From Nodosilinea sp. BSH.14 (GTDB taxonomy: Bacteria; Cyanobacteriota; Cyanobacteriia; Phormidesmidales; Phormidesmidaceae), in assembly GCA_023264315.1 (NCBI GenBank), contig JALQST010000113.1:1-8969 (forward strand): a stretch of DNA of 8,969 nt, read 5' to 3'. The notes beneath the pieces were generated by a model, which saw nothing but the letters and a program-made list of their open reading frames with translations, was not told where the DNA came from and ran no database searches. The stretch's first letter is position 1; each line of letters opens with the position of its first letter. This document shows, in pieces, positions 1-6,894 of the stretch. The position numbers were made by a program, and so were the translations under genes.

Positions 1-1183
1 AGGGGGCTCCGGTTTTGATTTGCCCGGTCATGGCACCGACGACGAGGTCAGCAATGAAGTCGTCGGGGGTTTCGCCGGATCGGTGGCTGACCATGCAAGT
101 GTAGCCCGCATCGTGGGACATTTTGATGGCGGCGAGGGTTTCGGTGATGGTGCCGATTTGGTTCACCTTCACCAGGGTGGAGTTGCCCACGCCGTCTTGG
201 ATAGCCTTGGCGATGATGGCGGGGTTGGTGACAAAGGCGTCGTCGCCCACCAGTTGGATGCGCCCCCCGAGGCGCTGGGTCATCCGCTTCCAGCCTTCCC
301 AGTCCTGCTCGCCCAGGCCGTCTTCGATGGAGACGATGGGGAATTGGTTCACCCAGCTTTCCCACAGGTCGATCATGTCGTCGGAGGATTTGCGGCTTTG
401 GTCGGACTTGTAGAACAGGTAGCTGCCGTCCTCTTGGTAGAGTTCGCTGACGGCGGGGTCGAGAGCGAGGGCGATGTCCTCGCCGGGGCGCAGTCCGGCC
501 TTTTCGATGCCCTGCAAAATTACCTCAATGGCTTCCACGTTGCTCTTCAGGTTGGGGGCAAAGCCGCCTTCGTCTCCCACCCCGGTGCTGTAGCCCGCTT
601 TGTTGAGGACGGACTTGAGGGCGTGGTAGACCTCGGCCCCGTAGCGCAGGGCTTCGGAGAAGGTGGGGGCACCCACGGGGGCAATCATGAATTCCTGGAA
701 GTCTACGCTGTTGTCGGCGTGGGCACCGCCGTTGATGATGTTGAAGCAGGGCACGGGCAGCAGCACGGAATCGGCACTGCCCAGGGCCACGTAGAGGGGC
801 ACCCCGGCGGACGTTGCAGCAGCACGGGACACGGCCATGGACACACCCAGGATGGCATTGGCCCCCAGGTTGCCCTTGTTCTCGGTGCCGTCCAGTTCCA
901 GCATCTTGCCATCCACGGCGGCGAGATCAGCGGCATCCATTCCCTTCACCGCAGGGGCGATGGTGTCGTTGACGTTGGCCACCGCTTTGAGGACGCCCTT
1001 ACCGCCGTAGCGGGCTTTGTCGCCGTCCCGCAGTTCCACCGCTTCACGAATTCCCGTAGAGGCACCGGAGGGCACCGCCGCCCGTCCCTTACTGCCGTCC
1101 TCTAGCACCACATCCACTTCAACCGTTGGATTACCGCGAGAATCAAGGATTTCTCTCCCATGTACCGACGCAATTGCAACCAT
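1..1183 (-). CDS. eno: Enolase (phosphopyruvate hydratase), C-terminus beyond the window
   Basis: Catalyses the reversible dehydration of 2-phosphoglycerate to phosphoenolpyruvate in glycolysis; a cytosolic Mg-dependent enzyme. The reading frame is open for 394 residues to the window edge; the family is usually about 430, so some 35 residues are missing. The N-terminus has the family opening EILDSRGNPTVEVDV (11-25) and the mobile loop SGASTG (39-44). Active-site residues are present: His155 in GGAHAD, the general acid Glu205 in GDEGGF, Mg ligands Asp242 (ALDPA), Glu287 (SIEDGL) and the Asp pair 314-315 (LVGDD), the base Lys339 (LVKVNQIGT) and SHRSGE (366-371). The ATG at 1183-1181 is chosen because a GGAGG lies 7 bases upstream and the protein begins where other enolases do. 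It is the last gene of a leftward-facing group but has its own 252-base upstream region, so it is probably transcribed separately. Identification is near certain. Confidence 0.98.
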   Translation of the reverse strand, partial: MVAIASVHGREILDSRGNPTVEVDVVLEDGSKGRAAVPSGASTGIREAVELRDGDKARYGGKGVLKAVANVNDTIAPAVKGMDAADLAAVDGKMLELDGTENKGNLGANAILGVSMAVSRAAATSAGVPLYVALGSADSVLLPVPCFNIINGGAHADNSVDFQEFMIAPVGAPTFSEALRYGAEVYHALKSVLNKAGYSTGVGDEGGFAPNLKSNVEAIEVILQGIEKAGLRPGEDIALALDPAVSELYQEDGSYLFYKSDQSRKSSDDMIDLWESWVNQFPIVSIEDGLGEQDWEGWKRMTQRLGGRIQLVGDDAFVTNPAIIAKAIQDGVGNSTLVKVNQIGTITETLAAIKMSHDAGYTCMVSHRSGETPDDFIADLVVGAMTGQIKTGAP

Positions 1184-1190
1184 GACTATT

Positions 1191-1195
1191 CCTCC
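1191..1195 (-). promoter_or_regulatory. Strong Shine-Dalgarno of eno
   Basis: On the minus strand GGAGG sits 7 bases before the enolase ATG. It is the clearest ribosome binding site in the window and fixes the start at 1183. Confidence 0.85.
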
Positions 1196-1345
1196 GTTTG
1201 AGATTCAATCCAATGAGATTCGATGCCCTCATCCCCGTTCAGGGCTGGGGGCGGCAAACCAGCGGGAAAACCTGTAGTATCCTACCGGGTTAAAGCCGCG
1301 AAATCGCGTACTTTGGGCAACGATTCTCCCGCGATGCCCCCATCT

Positions 1346-1382
1346 CCCTCGGCGTGGATAGTAGCGGAGATCCCACCGAGGG
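1346..1382. repeat. Imperfect inverted repeat between phzF and eno
   Basis: Arms CCCTCGG (1346-1352) and CCGAGGG (1376-1382) pair perfectly. The stem can continue inward through TGGAT (1355-1359) and ATCCCA (1370-1375) with small bulges, leaving a loop of about 10 bases. It lies 53 bases past the phzF stop codon and could end phzF transcription. No run of T follows on either strand, so it is not a standard intrinsic terminator. Confidence 0.5.
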
Positions 1383-1435
1383 ACAGAAATTCTCACAATC
1401 CCCTAAGGATTACATCATCAAACCCTGACACCAGC

Positions 1436-2224
1436 CTAGGCGACGAGGTCTCCTCGCAGCACGGTGATGGCTTGGCCGCTGAGGCGCACGCGACTTCCCT
1501 CATCCTGCACCTTTACCACGCCGCCCCGCTGGGAGGCTTGGTAGGCCAGGAAGGCGGTTTTGCCGAGGCGTTCTCGCCAGTAGGGGCTGAGGCTACAGTG
1601 GGCGGATCCGGTGACAGGATCTTCGTTAATGCCGAGGTTGGGCGCAAAAAATCGGGACACAAAGTCGTAGGGGGCTTCCCCTAGGCTGGTGACGATTACC
1701 CCCGGCACCGCGAGGGCTTGGAGGGCAGCGAAATCGGGCTGAAGCTGACGCACCTGATCGGCGGTGGCGATTTCTACCAGATAGCCCAAATCGGTGGCCA
1801 TCACCCGCTGGGGTTCTGCACCCAGGGTGGCGGCAAGGCCGGGGGGCGCGGGAATGGCCTGGAGCTGGGCCGTGGGAAAATTCAGCTCCATCCAGTCCCC
1901 TTGGCGGCGGGCGGTGAGCAGGCCGCTGCGGGTGTGAAATTGGGCGGTTTGGTCGGCGGCGAGATAGCCCTCACTCCAGAGCACATGGCTGGTGGCCAGG
2001 GTGGCGTGGCCGCAGAGATCCACCTCCACGGTGGGGGTAAACCAGCGCAGTCGATAGCCCTCGGCTTCGGGGTAAAAAAAGGCGGTTTCCGAGAGGTTCA
2101 TCTCCTGGGCCACCCGCTGCATCCAGGCATCGGGCCGCGCCTCGGGCAGGGCACACACCGCCGCTGGGTTGCCCCCAAAGGGCCGGTCGGTAAAGGCATC
2201 AACCTGGAAGAGGGAAAGGGTCAT
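1436..2224 (-). CDS. PhzF-family isomerase/epimerase
   Basis: Member of the PhzF family, which has a diaminopimelate-epimerase-like fold of two similar halves and acts as a proton-shuttling isomerase. The best-known member, PhzF of phenazine synthesis, isomerises trans-2,3-dihydro-3-hydroxyanthranilate; most family members have no known substrate. The protein has 262 residues, typical for the family. The N-terminal signature QVDAFTDRPFGGNPAAV (7-23) is followed by the catalytic Glu46 in NLSETAF, TPTVEVDLCGHATLA (63-77) and, in the second half, NEDPVTGSAHCSL (200-212), carrying the conserved Asp202 and the small-residue turn. The ATG at 2224 gives the expected N-terminus, although no Shine-Dalgarno is visible. 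It begins 30 bases after the remA stop on the same strand, so the two could be cotranscribed. No other phenazine gene is seen, so phenazine production is not implied. Family is certain, substrate unknown. Confidence 0.93.
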   Translation of the reverse strand: MTLSLFQVDAFTDRPFGGNPAAVCALPEARPDAWMQRVAQEMNLSETAFFYPEAEGYRLRWFTPTVEVDLCGHATLATSHVLWSEGYLAADQTAQFHTRSGLLTARRQGDWMELNFPTAQLQAIPAPPGLAATLGAEPQRVMATDLGYLVEIATADQVRQLQPDFAALQALAVPGVIVTSLGEAPYDFVSRFFAPNLGINEDPVTGSAHCSLSPYWRERLGKTAFLAYQASQRGGVVKVQDEGSRVRLSGQAITVLRGDLVA

Positions 2225-2254
2225 GGGGCTGGGGGGTGCACTAAGGTCTTGGGA

Positions 2255-2530
2255 TCAATTCTTGGGATCGCCGCCATCTTTGCCGTCTTTGCCACTCACA
2301 AAGCGATGGGAGACGGTTTCGGGCTGAATGGCGGATAGAATAGTGTGGCCTGAGTCGGTAATGATCACCGCACGGGTGCGGCGGCCATAGGTGGCGTCCA
2401 CCAGTTGTCCCCGTTCGCGGGCGTCGCTAATGATGCGCTTGATGGGGGCCGATTCCGGGCTGACAATGGCAATGACGCGATTGGCCGACACAATATTGCC
2501 AAAGCCGATATTGATGAGCTTGATGTCCAT
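2255..2530 (-). CDS. remA: RemA-like (DUF370) DNA-binding regulator
   Basis: A 91-residue protein closely resembling RemA (YlzA) of Bacillus subtilis, a small DNA-binding protein that activates biofilm matrix and osmoprotection genes there. What the cyanobacterial homologues regulate is not something I can state. The family signature covers almost the whole protein: INIGFGNIVSANRV (6-19) with conserved Arg18, SPESAPIKR (23-31), DATYGRRTRAVI (44-55) and ILSAIQPETV (64-73). The last roughly 15 residues are a Lys/Asp/Gly-rich tail (SGKDGKDGGDPKN) that is not part of the conserved core. The ATG at 2530 matches the family start exactly, but the leader just before it is C-rich and lacks a Shine-Dalgarno. 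It is divergent from rqcH and 30 bases upstream of phzF. The symbol is given by family resemblance; function here is inferred. Confidence 0.9.
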   Translation of the reverse strand: MDIKLINIGFGNIVSANRVIAIVSPESAPIKRIISDARERGQLVDATYGRRTRAVIITDSGHTILSAIQPETVSHRFVSGKDGKDGGDPKN

Positions 2531-2681
2531 AATGTTAGGTGGGTGGGGGCAATGAACCAGGAACAGACCACAAAACCTTAGAAATCAGGCGTTAATGCGA
2601 GGCTTTGCCCTAGATGGCCGGATAAAGCTGGCTATTAGGCCTAGGATTTAGCCTAGCGCCCCTACTCGCGAATGGCCAGGG

Positions 2682-2702
2682 GGCCGGGGGAAATGTCCGG
2701 CC
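2682..2702. repeat. Hairpin in the rqcH leader
   Basis: GGCCGG (2682-2687) and CCGGCC (2697-2702) form a perfect 6-base stem with a 9-base loop, ending 14 bases before the rqcH Shine-Dalgarno. If it lies in the transcript it would be a stable leader structure. The following bases are AAATTTCAAG, with no terminator-like T run. Confidence 0.5.
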
Positions 2703-2716
2703 AAATTTCAAGATTT

Positions 2717-2722
2717 GGGGAG
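2717..2722 (+). promoter_or_regulatory. Shine-Dalgarno supporting the GTG start of rqcH
   Basis: GGGGAG lies 8 bases before the GTG at 2731, which supports that non-ATG start. Confidence 0.65.
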
Positions 2723-2730
2723 AAAAACCC

Positions 2731-4452
2731 GTGCAACCCGTCGATTTCACAACCCTGATGGCCGTCTGCCACGATCTGCGGGCCAACTGGCTCCCGGCTC
2801 GCTGCGAACAGGTGGTGCAGTGCGACACCACCACCATTGCCATCGCCCTCCGCACCCTGGATCGCCGGGGCTGGCTGACGGTGTCTTGGCACCCCCAGGC
2901 GGCGCGGCTGCACCTCGGCGAGGCTCCCCCCAAGGGGCCGGATACCTTCACCTTTAGCCAGCAGCTCAAGCATCAGTTGAACCAACTGGCCCTGGTGGCC
3001 ATTGCCCCTGTGGCCCCCTGGGAACGGGCGCTGGATTTGCAGTTTGGCCCCCGCCCCGGCGATCCGCCCCAGTGGCATCTGTATGTGGAAATCATGGGCA
3101 AATACAGCAACGTAATTTTGGCCAATGCCCAGAACCACATTGTCACCGCCGCCCACCAGGTCAGCGATCAGCAGTCGCGGGTGCGGCCCATCCAAACCGG
3201 GGATCCCTACGTGCTGCCCCCGGCGATGATGAACCCCCTGCCCAACCCCCAGGAAACCCAGGCAAGCTGGCAGGATCGAGTGAGCCTGGTGCCCAGCACC
3301 CTGAAAACAATGCTGATGCAGAGCTACGGCGGCCTCAGTTCGGCCCTAGTGGCCACCTTGGCGGGGGCGGCCAACCTCAGTCCCCACCAGCCCGCTGAAG
3401 AATTGACCCAGGCAGATTGGGATCGGCTGTTTACGGTGTGGCAGCGCTGGCTGATGGCCCTGGAGAAGGGGCAGGTTTTCCCCGGTCGCACCGCCACAGG
3501 CTACACCATGCTAGATTGGGACGCCCTCGCCCCCGCCGATGACCTCCATGGTCTGCTGAACCACTACTACCGGGATGAACTGAATCGGCAGCAGTTTGAT
3601 CGGTTGAGGAATCAGCTCCAGCAAAAACTCAAGGGCCACCTCGATAAACTGGGCCAAAAGGCCGACACCTTCCGCCAGCGGTTGGATCAATCCGCCCAGG
3701 CCGAGGCAATTCGTCAGCAGGCGGATTTGCTGATGACCTACAGCCACCAGTGGCAGCCCGGTCTCACCGCCATGACCCTGGCGGACTTTGAAACCGGCGA
3801 TCCCGTTACCATCCCCATCGACCCGGACAAAACCGCCATTCAGCAGGCCCAGCGACTCTATAAACAGCACCAAAAGCTGAAGCGGGCTAAGGATCGGGTG
3901 GTGCCGTTGTTGACCGAGGTGGAGGCCGAATTGACCTACCTGGAACAGGTGGAATCCGCCCTGGGGCAACTGCCCAGCTACGACGAACCCGCCGACCTCG
4001 ACGCCCTCACCGACATTCGCGACGAACTGGTGCAGCAGGGCTATCTGACCTCGACGGACTACCGCCCCCAGGAACGCCGCAACCCCACCGAAGCCCTGCG
4101 ACACCTGCAAACCCCCGACGGCCTGACGGTGCTGATTGGCCGCAACAACCGCCAAAATGACCTGCTGATCTCCACCGTCGCCACCGACTACGACCTCTGG
4201 TTTCACACCCAGGAAATTCCCGGTAGCCACGTCCTTTTGCGCCTGGGGGCGGGCCAGGTGCCCAGCGAGGCCGATCTGCAATGGGTGGCCGATGTGACGG
4301 CCTACTTCAGCCGCGCCCGCCAGTCCGACCAGGTGCCCGTCATCTATACCCAGCCGCGCCATGTGTATAAGCCCAAGGGGGCTCGCCCCGGCATGGTGAT
4401 CTACAAACACGAAACGGTTCTCTGGGGCCAACCGCAGCGCCTGCGCCCGTAG
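2731..4452 (+). CDS. rqcH: Rqc2 homologue RqcH (NFACT family)
   Basis: NFACT-family protein of 573 residues. Bacterial RqcH binds large ribosomal subunits carrying a stalled peptidyl-tRNA and recruits Ala-tRNA to add C-terminal alanine tails that mark the peptide for degradation. Older annotations call it fibronectin-binding protein. Domains in order: NFACT-N at about 1-165, with LYVEIMGKYSNVILAN (117-132); a helix-hairpin-helix-like part at about 175-260; two Gln/Leu/Lys-rich helices at about 286-335 and 366-412 forming the coiled-coil arm; and NFACT-R at about 450-565, with GRNNRQNDLL (470-479), LWFHTQEIPGSHVLLR (489-504) and VYKPKGARPGMVIY (545-558). Translation starts at GTG, supported by a Shine-Dalgarno and by the family-like opening MQPVDFTTL. 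The dipeptide matching the Asp-Arg pair needed for tRNA recruitment in Bacillus appears as Glu98-Arg99 (APWERALDLQF). It stands alone, divergent from remA and convergent with purK. Confidence 0.95.
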   Translation: MQPVDFTTLMAVCHDLRANWLPARCEQVVQCDTTTIAIALRTLDRRGWLTVSWHPQAARLHLGEAPPKGPDTFTFSQQLKHQLNQLALVAIAPVAPWERALDLQFGPRPGDPPQWHLYVEIMGKYSNVILANAQNHIVTAAHQVSDQQSRVRPIQTGDPYVLPPAMMNPLPNPQETQASWQDRVSLVPSTLKTMLMQSYGGLSSALVATLAGAANLSPHQPAEELTQADWDRLFTVWQRWLMALEKGQVFPGRTATGYTMLDWDALAPADDLHGLLNHYYRDELNRQQFDRLRNQLQQKLKGHLDKLGQKADTFRQRLDQSAQAEAIRQQADLLMTYSHQWQPGLTAMTLADFETGDPVTIPIDPDKTAIQQAQRLYKQHQKLKRAKDRVVPLLTEVEAELTYLEQVESALGQLPSYDEPADLDALTDIRDELVQQGYLTSTDYRPQERRNPTEALRHLQTPDGLTVLIGRNNRQNDLLISTVATDYDLWFHTQEIPGSHVLLRLGAGQVPSEADLQWVADVTAYFSRARQSDQVPVIYTQPRHVYKPKGARPGMVIYKHETVLWGQPQRLRP

Positions 4453-4470
4453 GACAGCCCCCTGGCTCCT
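4451..4470. terminator. Possible shared terminator hairpin between rqcH and purK
   Basis: The convergent stop codons are 16 bases apart, and a bulged hairpin spans them: AGG and AGCC on the left (4451-4453, 4456-4459) pair with GGCT and CCT on the right (4464-4467, 4468-4470) around a CCCT loop. It is symmetric enough to work in both directions, but it is short and lacks a T run, so the terminator role is tentative. Confidence 0.25.
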
Positions 4471-5653
4471 AGGACGAGATGGGATTCGGGCCGTACCACA
4501 GGGCTTCAATGGCTTCGGCGGCGGCGATGGGGTCTGTCCCAGATTCCAGCCGTTGGGTGATGTGGCCCAGTTTGCGACCGGGGCGAATGCCCTTGTTGTA
4601 CCAATACAGGGTGGCCTGGGGGAGTTGTTGAAGCTGGGCCAGTTTTTGCTCGTGGCTGGCCTCGGATTCCGCTAGCCCCAGCAGGTTCACCATCACCGCC
4701 TGGGCACAGGTAAGGTGGGGAGATCCGAGGGGAAGGTCGCTCACCGCCCGAAGCTGCTGCTCAAACTGGGAGGTGGCGCAGGCATCGAGGCTGTAGTGGC
4801 CGGAATTGTGGGTGCGGGGGGCGATCTCGTTCACCAACACCCGGTCATCCTGGGTCAAAAAACATTCCATCCCCACGATGCCCACTAACTCCAACTGTTC
4901 CGCCAGGGTGCGACCAAGGTGGGTCATGGTGTCCGCCACCGCCGTACTCACCGCCGCCGGAGCCACCACCCGCCGACAAATTTGGTTCACCTGCACCGTC
5001 TCCACCGTGGGATAGAGGGCGATGTCCCCCGTGGCGGATCGGGCCACCATAATCGCCAACTCCTTGGTGAAGGGCACAAATTCCTCCATCAGCACCGGAG
5101 CCCGCTGAAAGGAATCCCAGGTGGCCAGCACCTCCTCCGGGGCGCGAACGACCCTGGTGCCGTAGCCGTCGTAGCCTAGGCGGCGGGTTTTCATCACCAG
5201 GGGAAAGCCCAGATCGGCGGCACGTTGGTGCAGTTCCGCCTCGGACTCGGCTCCGTCGAGCACAGCACAGCGGGGGTTGGGCAAGCCAATGCGGGCAAAA
5301 AATTCCCGCTGGTGGCGCTTATCCAGCACCAGATTCAGCACCTCCAGCCGGGGCCGAAACCTGACCCCGCGATCCGCCAGGGGTTGCAGTCCGGCACAGT
5401 CGATAAACTCGTTTTCAAAGGTGATCACATCGCACTGATCCGCCAGGGCGGTTGTCCCCGCCACATCCGCCACCGGGGCGAGCACGGCGGATTGGGCCAT
5501 GGCCACCGCTGGATCCGCCTCGCTGGGGGTTTGCACCACGAGTTCCAAGCCCAACCGCTGCGCCGCTGGCCCCATCATCCAGGCCAGTTGCCCGCCCCCA
5601 ATGACGCCAATGCGATGGATTGAGGACGGGGCATGGGCGGTGGACGGGGTCAT
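4469..5653 (-). CDS. purK: N5-carboxyaminoimidazole ribonucleotide synthase
   Basis: ATP-grasp enzyme of purine synthesis that uses ATP and bicarbonate to convert 5-aminoimidazole ribonucleotide to N5-CAIR, the substrate of PurE. From the ATG at 5653 it has 394 residues, a normal PurK length. Motifs: the nucleotide-fold opening IGVIGGGQLAWMM (15-27), TFENEFID (78-85), the ATP-grasp lysine segment VMKTRRLGYDGYGT (153-166), EEFVPFTKELAI (190-201), metal-binding Glu263 and NEIAPRTHNSGHYS (275-288), and the C-terminal YNKGIRPGRKLGHIT (352-366). The frame stays open 33 codons upstream to 5752, but those residues have no family resemblance and would run into the upstream region of the next gene; the chosen ATG puts the GGGQL motif near residue 20 as in other PurKs. 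No clear Shine-Dalgarno precedes it. No other pur gene is in the window. Confidence 0.95.
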   Translation of the reverse strand: MTPSTAHAPSSIHRIGVIGGGQLAWMMGPAAQRLGLELVVQTPSEADPAVAMAQSAVLAPVADVAGTTALADQCDVITFENEFIDCAGLQPLADRGVRFRPRLEVLNLVLDKRHQREFFARIGLPNPRCAVLDGAESEAELHQRAADLGFPLVMKTRRLGYDGYGTRVVRAPEEVLATWDSFQRAPVLMEEFVPFTKELAIMVARSATGDIALYPTVETVQVNQICRRVVAPAAVSTAVADTMTHLGRTLAEQLELVGIVGMECFLTQDDRVLVNEIAPRTHNSGHYSLDACATSQFEQQLRAVSDLPLGSPHLTCAQAVMVNLLGLAESEASHEQKLAQLQQLPQATLYWYNKGIRPGRKLGHITQRLESGTDPIAAAEAIEALWYGPNPISS

Positions 5654-5769
5654 GGCAGGGTTAGACTCAAGGAAACGGACGGCGGATCTGCCAACGGGAA
5701 AACCATGGCAGGCTAAGGATAGGATCATGTGAGGATGCCCATTCATTATCAAACATTTACGGTACGCTG
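5654..5769. promoter_or_regulatory. Divergent upstream region of purK and the hydrolase gene
   Basis: These 116 bases separate the start codons of purK (leftward) and the alpha/beta hydrolase (rightward). On the minus strand GATAAT (5750-5745), preceded by TGTTT, is a reasonable extended -10 for purK and would give a leader of about 85 bases. For the hydrolase gene no good -10/-35 pair or Shine-Dalgarno is visible. The segment around 5740-5765 is clearly more AT-rich than its surroundings, as expected for a promoter. Confidence 0.4.
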
Positions 5770-6846
5770 ATGCCTCTTTCTCCCTGCCGAGATGTGCCCT
5801 TTCTGCCGCCGTGGTATCTGCGCTCTGGGTTGCTGATGACCCTCTATATCGCCCTGGTGGCCCAACATCGGTGGCAGCGGACGATCCAACTCCCGCCCGT
5901 GGCCTATCAAGATCACATCTTTACCGGGCAGGGTCAGGTGCCGCTGTTTGGCCAGTGGGCCACCCCGCCCCAGGCCAAGGGGACGATCCTTGCCACCTAC
6001 GGCATCACGGGCAGCCTGGAAAATCAGTGGTATCTGGGGATTCTGGGCCGCAAAGCCTATCACCAGGGCTACGGCGTGCTGCTGTTCGACTGGCGCGCCC
6101 ACGGCAAAACGGCGGAACTCTCGCCCACCCTCACCTCCGACGGCATTTATGAAGGGGACGATTACCTCGCCCTAGCCGCCCAGGCCAAGGCGTTGGGCTG
6201 TCCGCCGCCCTACTGGTTTGTGGGCTATTCCCTCAGCGGGCAACTGGCGCTGTGGGCGGGCAAGGCAGCGATGGCGTTATCCGCTGACTCTCCCCTGCTA
6301 CCGGAGGACATCGGCGGCGTGGCGGTGGTGTGCCCCAATGTGGACGCCAACCGCTCCCTGCCCTACCTGATGGCGGCTCCCCTGGGGAAGTATCTGGAGC
6401 GAGCCATTGCCCAGGAACTCAACCGTTTGGCCCTTCAGCTTCATCAATACCATCCCCAGGATTTTGATCTAGACGCCATCCAGCGGGCCGATAGCATTTG
6501 GGGCTTCGACCACGAACTGGTGATTCCCCGCCTGGGCTTTGCCACCGTGGAAGACTACTACGCCGCCAGTTGCCCCCTGCCCTTTTTGCCCGATCTCACG
6601 GTGCCCACCCTGATTCTCTACGCCACCGATGATCCGCTGTTTCATCCCGATCTGGGGGCCGAACTGGTGGCCGTGGGGCAGCAAAACCCCTGTTTAGACG
6701 TGGTGGCGACGGAGTACGGTGGCCACGTGGGCTACTACAGCGGCCCCACCGGGCAACGCCTTGCCAACGACCCTGACCCCTGGTGGGCCTGGAACCGGGT
6801 GCTGGATTGGGTGGAAAGCCAGCGGTCGGCCCCCGCTACAATGTGA
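5770..6846 (+). CDS. YheT-like alpha/beta fold hydrolase
   Basis: A 358-residue alpha/beta hydrolase resembling the YheT/ABHD1-3 group (COG0429), probable serine esterases or lipases with poorly known substrates. The N-terminal stretch LRSGLLMTLYIAL (17-29) corresponds to the group's conserved LRNGHLQT-like segment, so I do not read it as a signal peptide or membrane anchor. Next come the oxyanion-region strand TYGITGSLEN (76-85) and FDWRAHGKT (106-114). The nucleophile elbow is GYSLSG (152-157) with Ser154; the family usually has G-x-S-x-G, and here the second Gly is Ser. Asp288 in YATDDPLF and His319 in GGHVGYYS complete a plausible triad. The ATG at 5770 is the only one giving the full N-terminal motif. 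The gene ends 48 bases before the aminopeptidase P start on the same strand and may be cotranscribed with it. Fold and family are secure, substrate unknown. Confidence 0.88.
   Translation: MPLSPCRDVPFLPPWYLRSGLLMTLYIALVAQHRWQRTIQLPPVAYQDHIFTGQGQVPLFGQWATPPQAKGTILATYGITGSLENQWYLGILGRKAYHQGYGVLLFDWRAHGKTAELSPTLTSDGIYEGDDYLALAAQAKALGCPPPYWFVGYSLSGQLALWAGKAAMALSADSPLLPEDIGGVAVVCPNVDANRSLPYLMAAPLGKYLERAIAQELNRLALQLHQYHPQDFDLDAIQRADSIWGFDHELVIPRLGFATVEDYYAASCPLPFLPDLTVPTLILYATDDPLFHPDLGAELVAVGQQNPCLDVVATEYGGHVGYYSGPTGQRLANDPDPWWAWNRVLDWVESQRSAPATM
6837..6842 (+). promoter_or_regulatory. Candidate -10 box for the aminopeptidase P gene
   Basis: GCTACAATG, with the -10-like hexamer TACAAT, overlaps the last codons of the hydrolase gene and lies about 52 bases before the pepP ATG. 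It resembles common cyanobacterial -10 boxes, but no -35 element is found at 17 bases, so it is only suggestive. Confidence 0.3.
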
Positions 6847-6881
6847 ACGGGATCACGTTACAGATTATTGCGAGTCATTGC

Positions 6882-6886
6882 GAGGG
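6882..6886 (+). promoter_or_regulatory. Shine-Dalgarno selecting the ATG at 6895
   Basis: GAGGG sits 8 bases before the ATG at 6895. It favours this start over the in-frame TTG at 6868, which lies upstream of the site and would add nine residues without family resemblance. Confidence 0.6.
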
Positions 6887-6894
6887 ATAGACCG

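Larger units (their letters stand above)
1184..1435 (-). promoter_or_regulatory. Upstream region of eno; no gene seen
   Basis: This 252-base gap separates phzF from eno, both on the minus strand, and should hold the eno promoter. A loose -10-like TAGGAT or GATACT lies at 1276-1284 on the minus strand, without a convincing -35 element, so the promoter position is not settled. The presumed leader has two mutually exclusive short hairpins (GCCCT 1225-1229 with AGGGC 1241-1245, or CCCC 1233-1236 with GGGG 1247-1250) and a 7-base direct repeat GAGATTC at 1200-1206 and 1215-1221. An inverted element CGCGAAATCGCG lies at 1297-1308. The small open frames across this gap overlap real genes on the other strand and show no recognisable protein. 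Confidence 0.45.
2531..2730. promoter_or_regulatory. Divergent upstream region of remA and rqcH
   Basis: This 200-base gap lies between the starts of remA (leftward) and rqcH (rightward) and must hold promoters for both. I see no confident -35/-10 pair; TATTAG at 2633-2638 is a loose -10 candidate for rqcH. Repeats stand out: GCCTAG occurs twice 12 bases apart (2639-2644 and 2651-2656), and TAGGC (2636-2640) with GCCTA (2651-2655) forms an inverted repeat, which could be an operator. No RNA gene or coding frame is recognised. Confidence 0.5.

Noticed and set aside
20..1105. Long plus-strand open frame (361 codons)
   Set aside because: Lies entirely antisense to enolase, is dominated by Gly/His/Val as expected from reading GC-rich codons backwards, and resembles no family.
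1436..2224. Phenazine biosynthesis locus
   Set aside because: Only a PhzF-family protein is present; no other phz gene is nearby, and most PhzF-like proteins are unrelated to phenazines.
1718..2338. Plus-strand open frame of 206 codons opposite phzF
   Set aside because: Antisense to the PhzF gene and overlapping the end of remA; Gly/His-rich with no motif.
3511..4509. Long minus-strand open frame (332 codons) opposite rqcH
   Set aside because: Antisense to a clearly coding gene with recognised domains; composition is typical of a reverse-strand shadow.
5654..5752. N-terminal extension of purK by 33 codons
   Set aside because: The added residues have no family resemblance and occupy the upstream region shared with the divergent hydrolase gene; the ATG at 5653 gives a normal PurK N-terminus.
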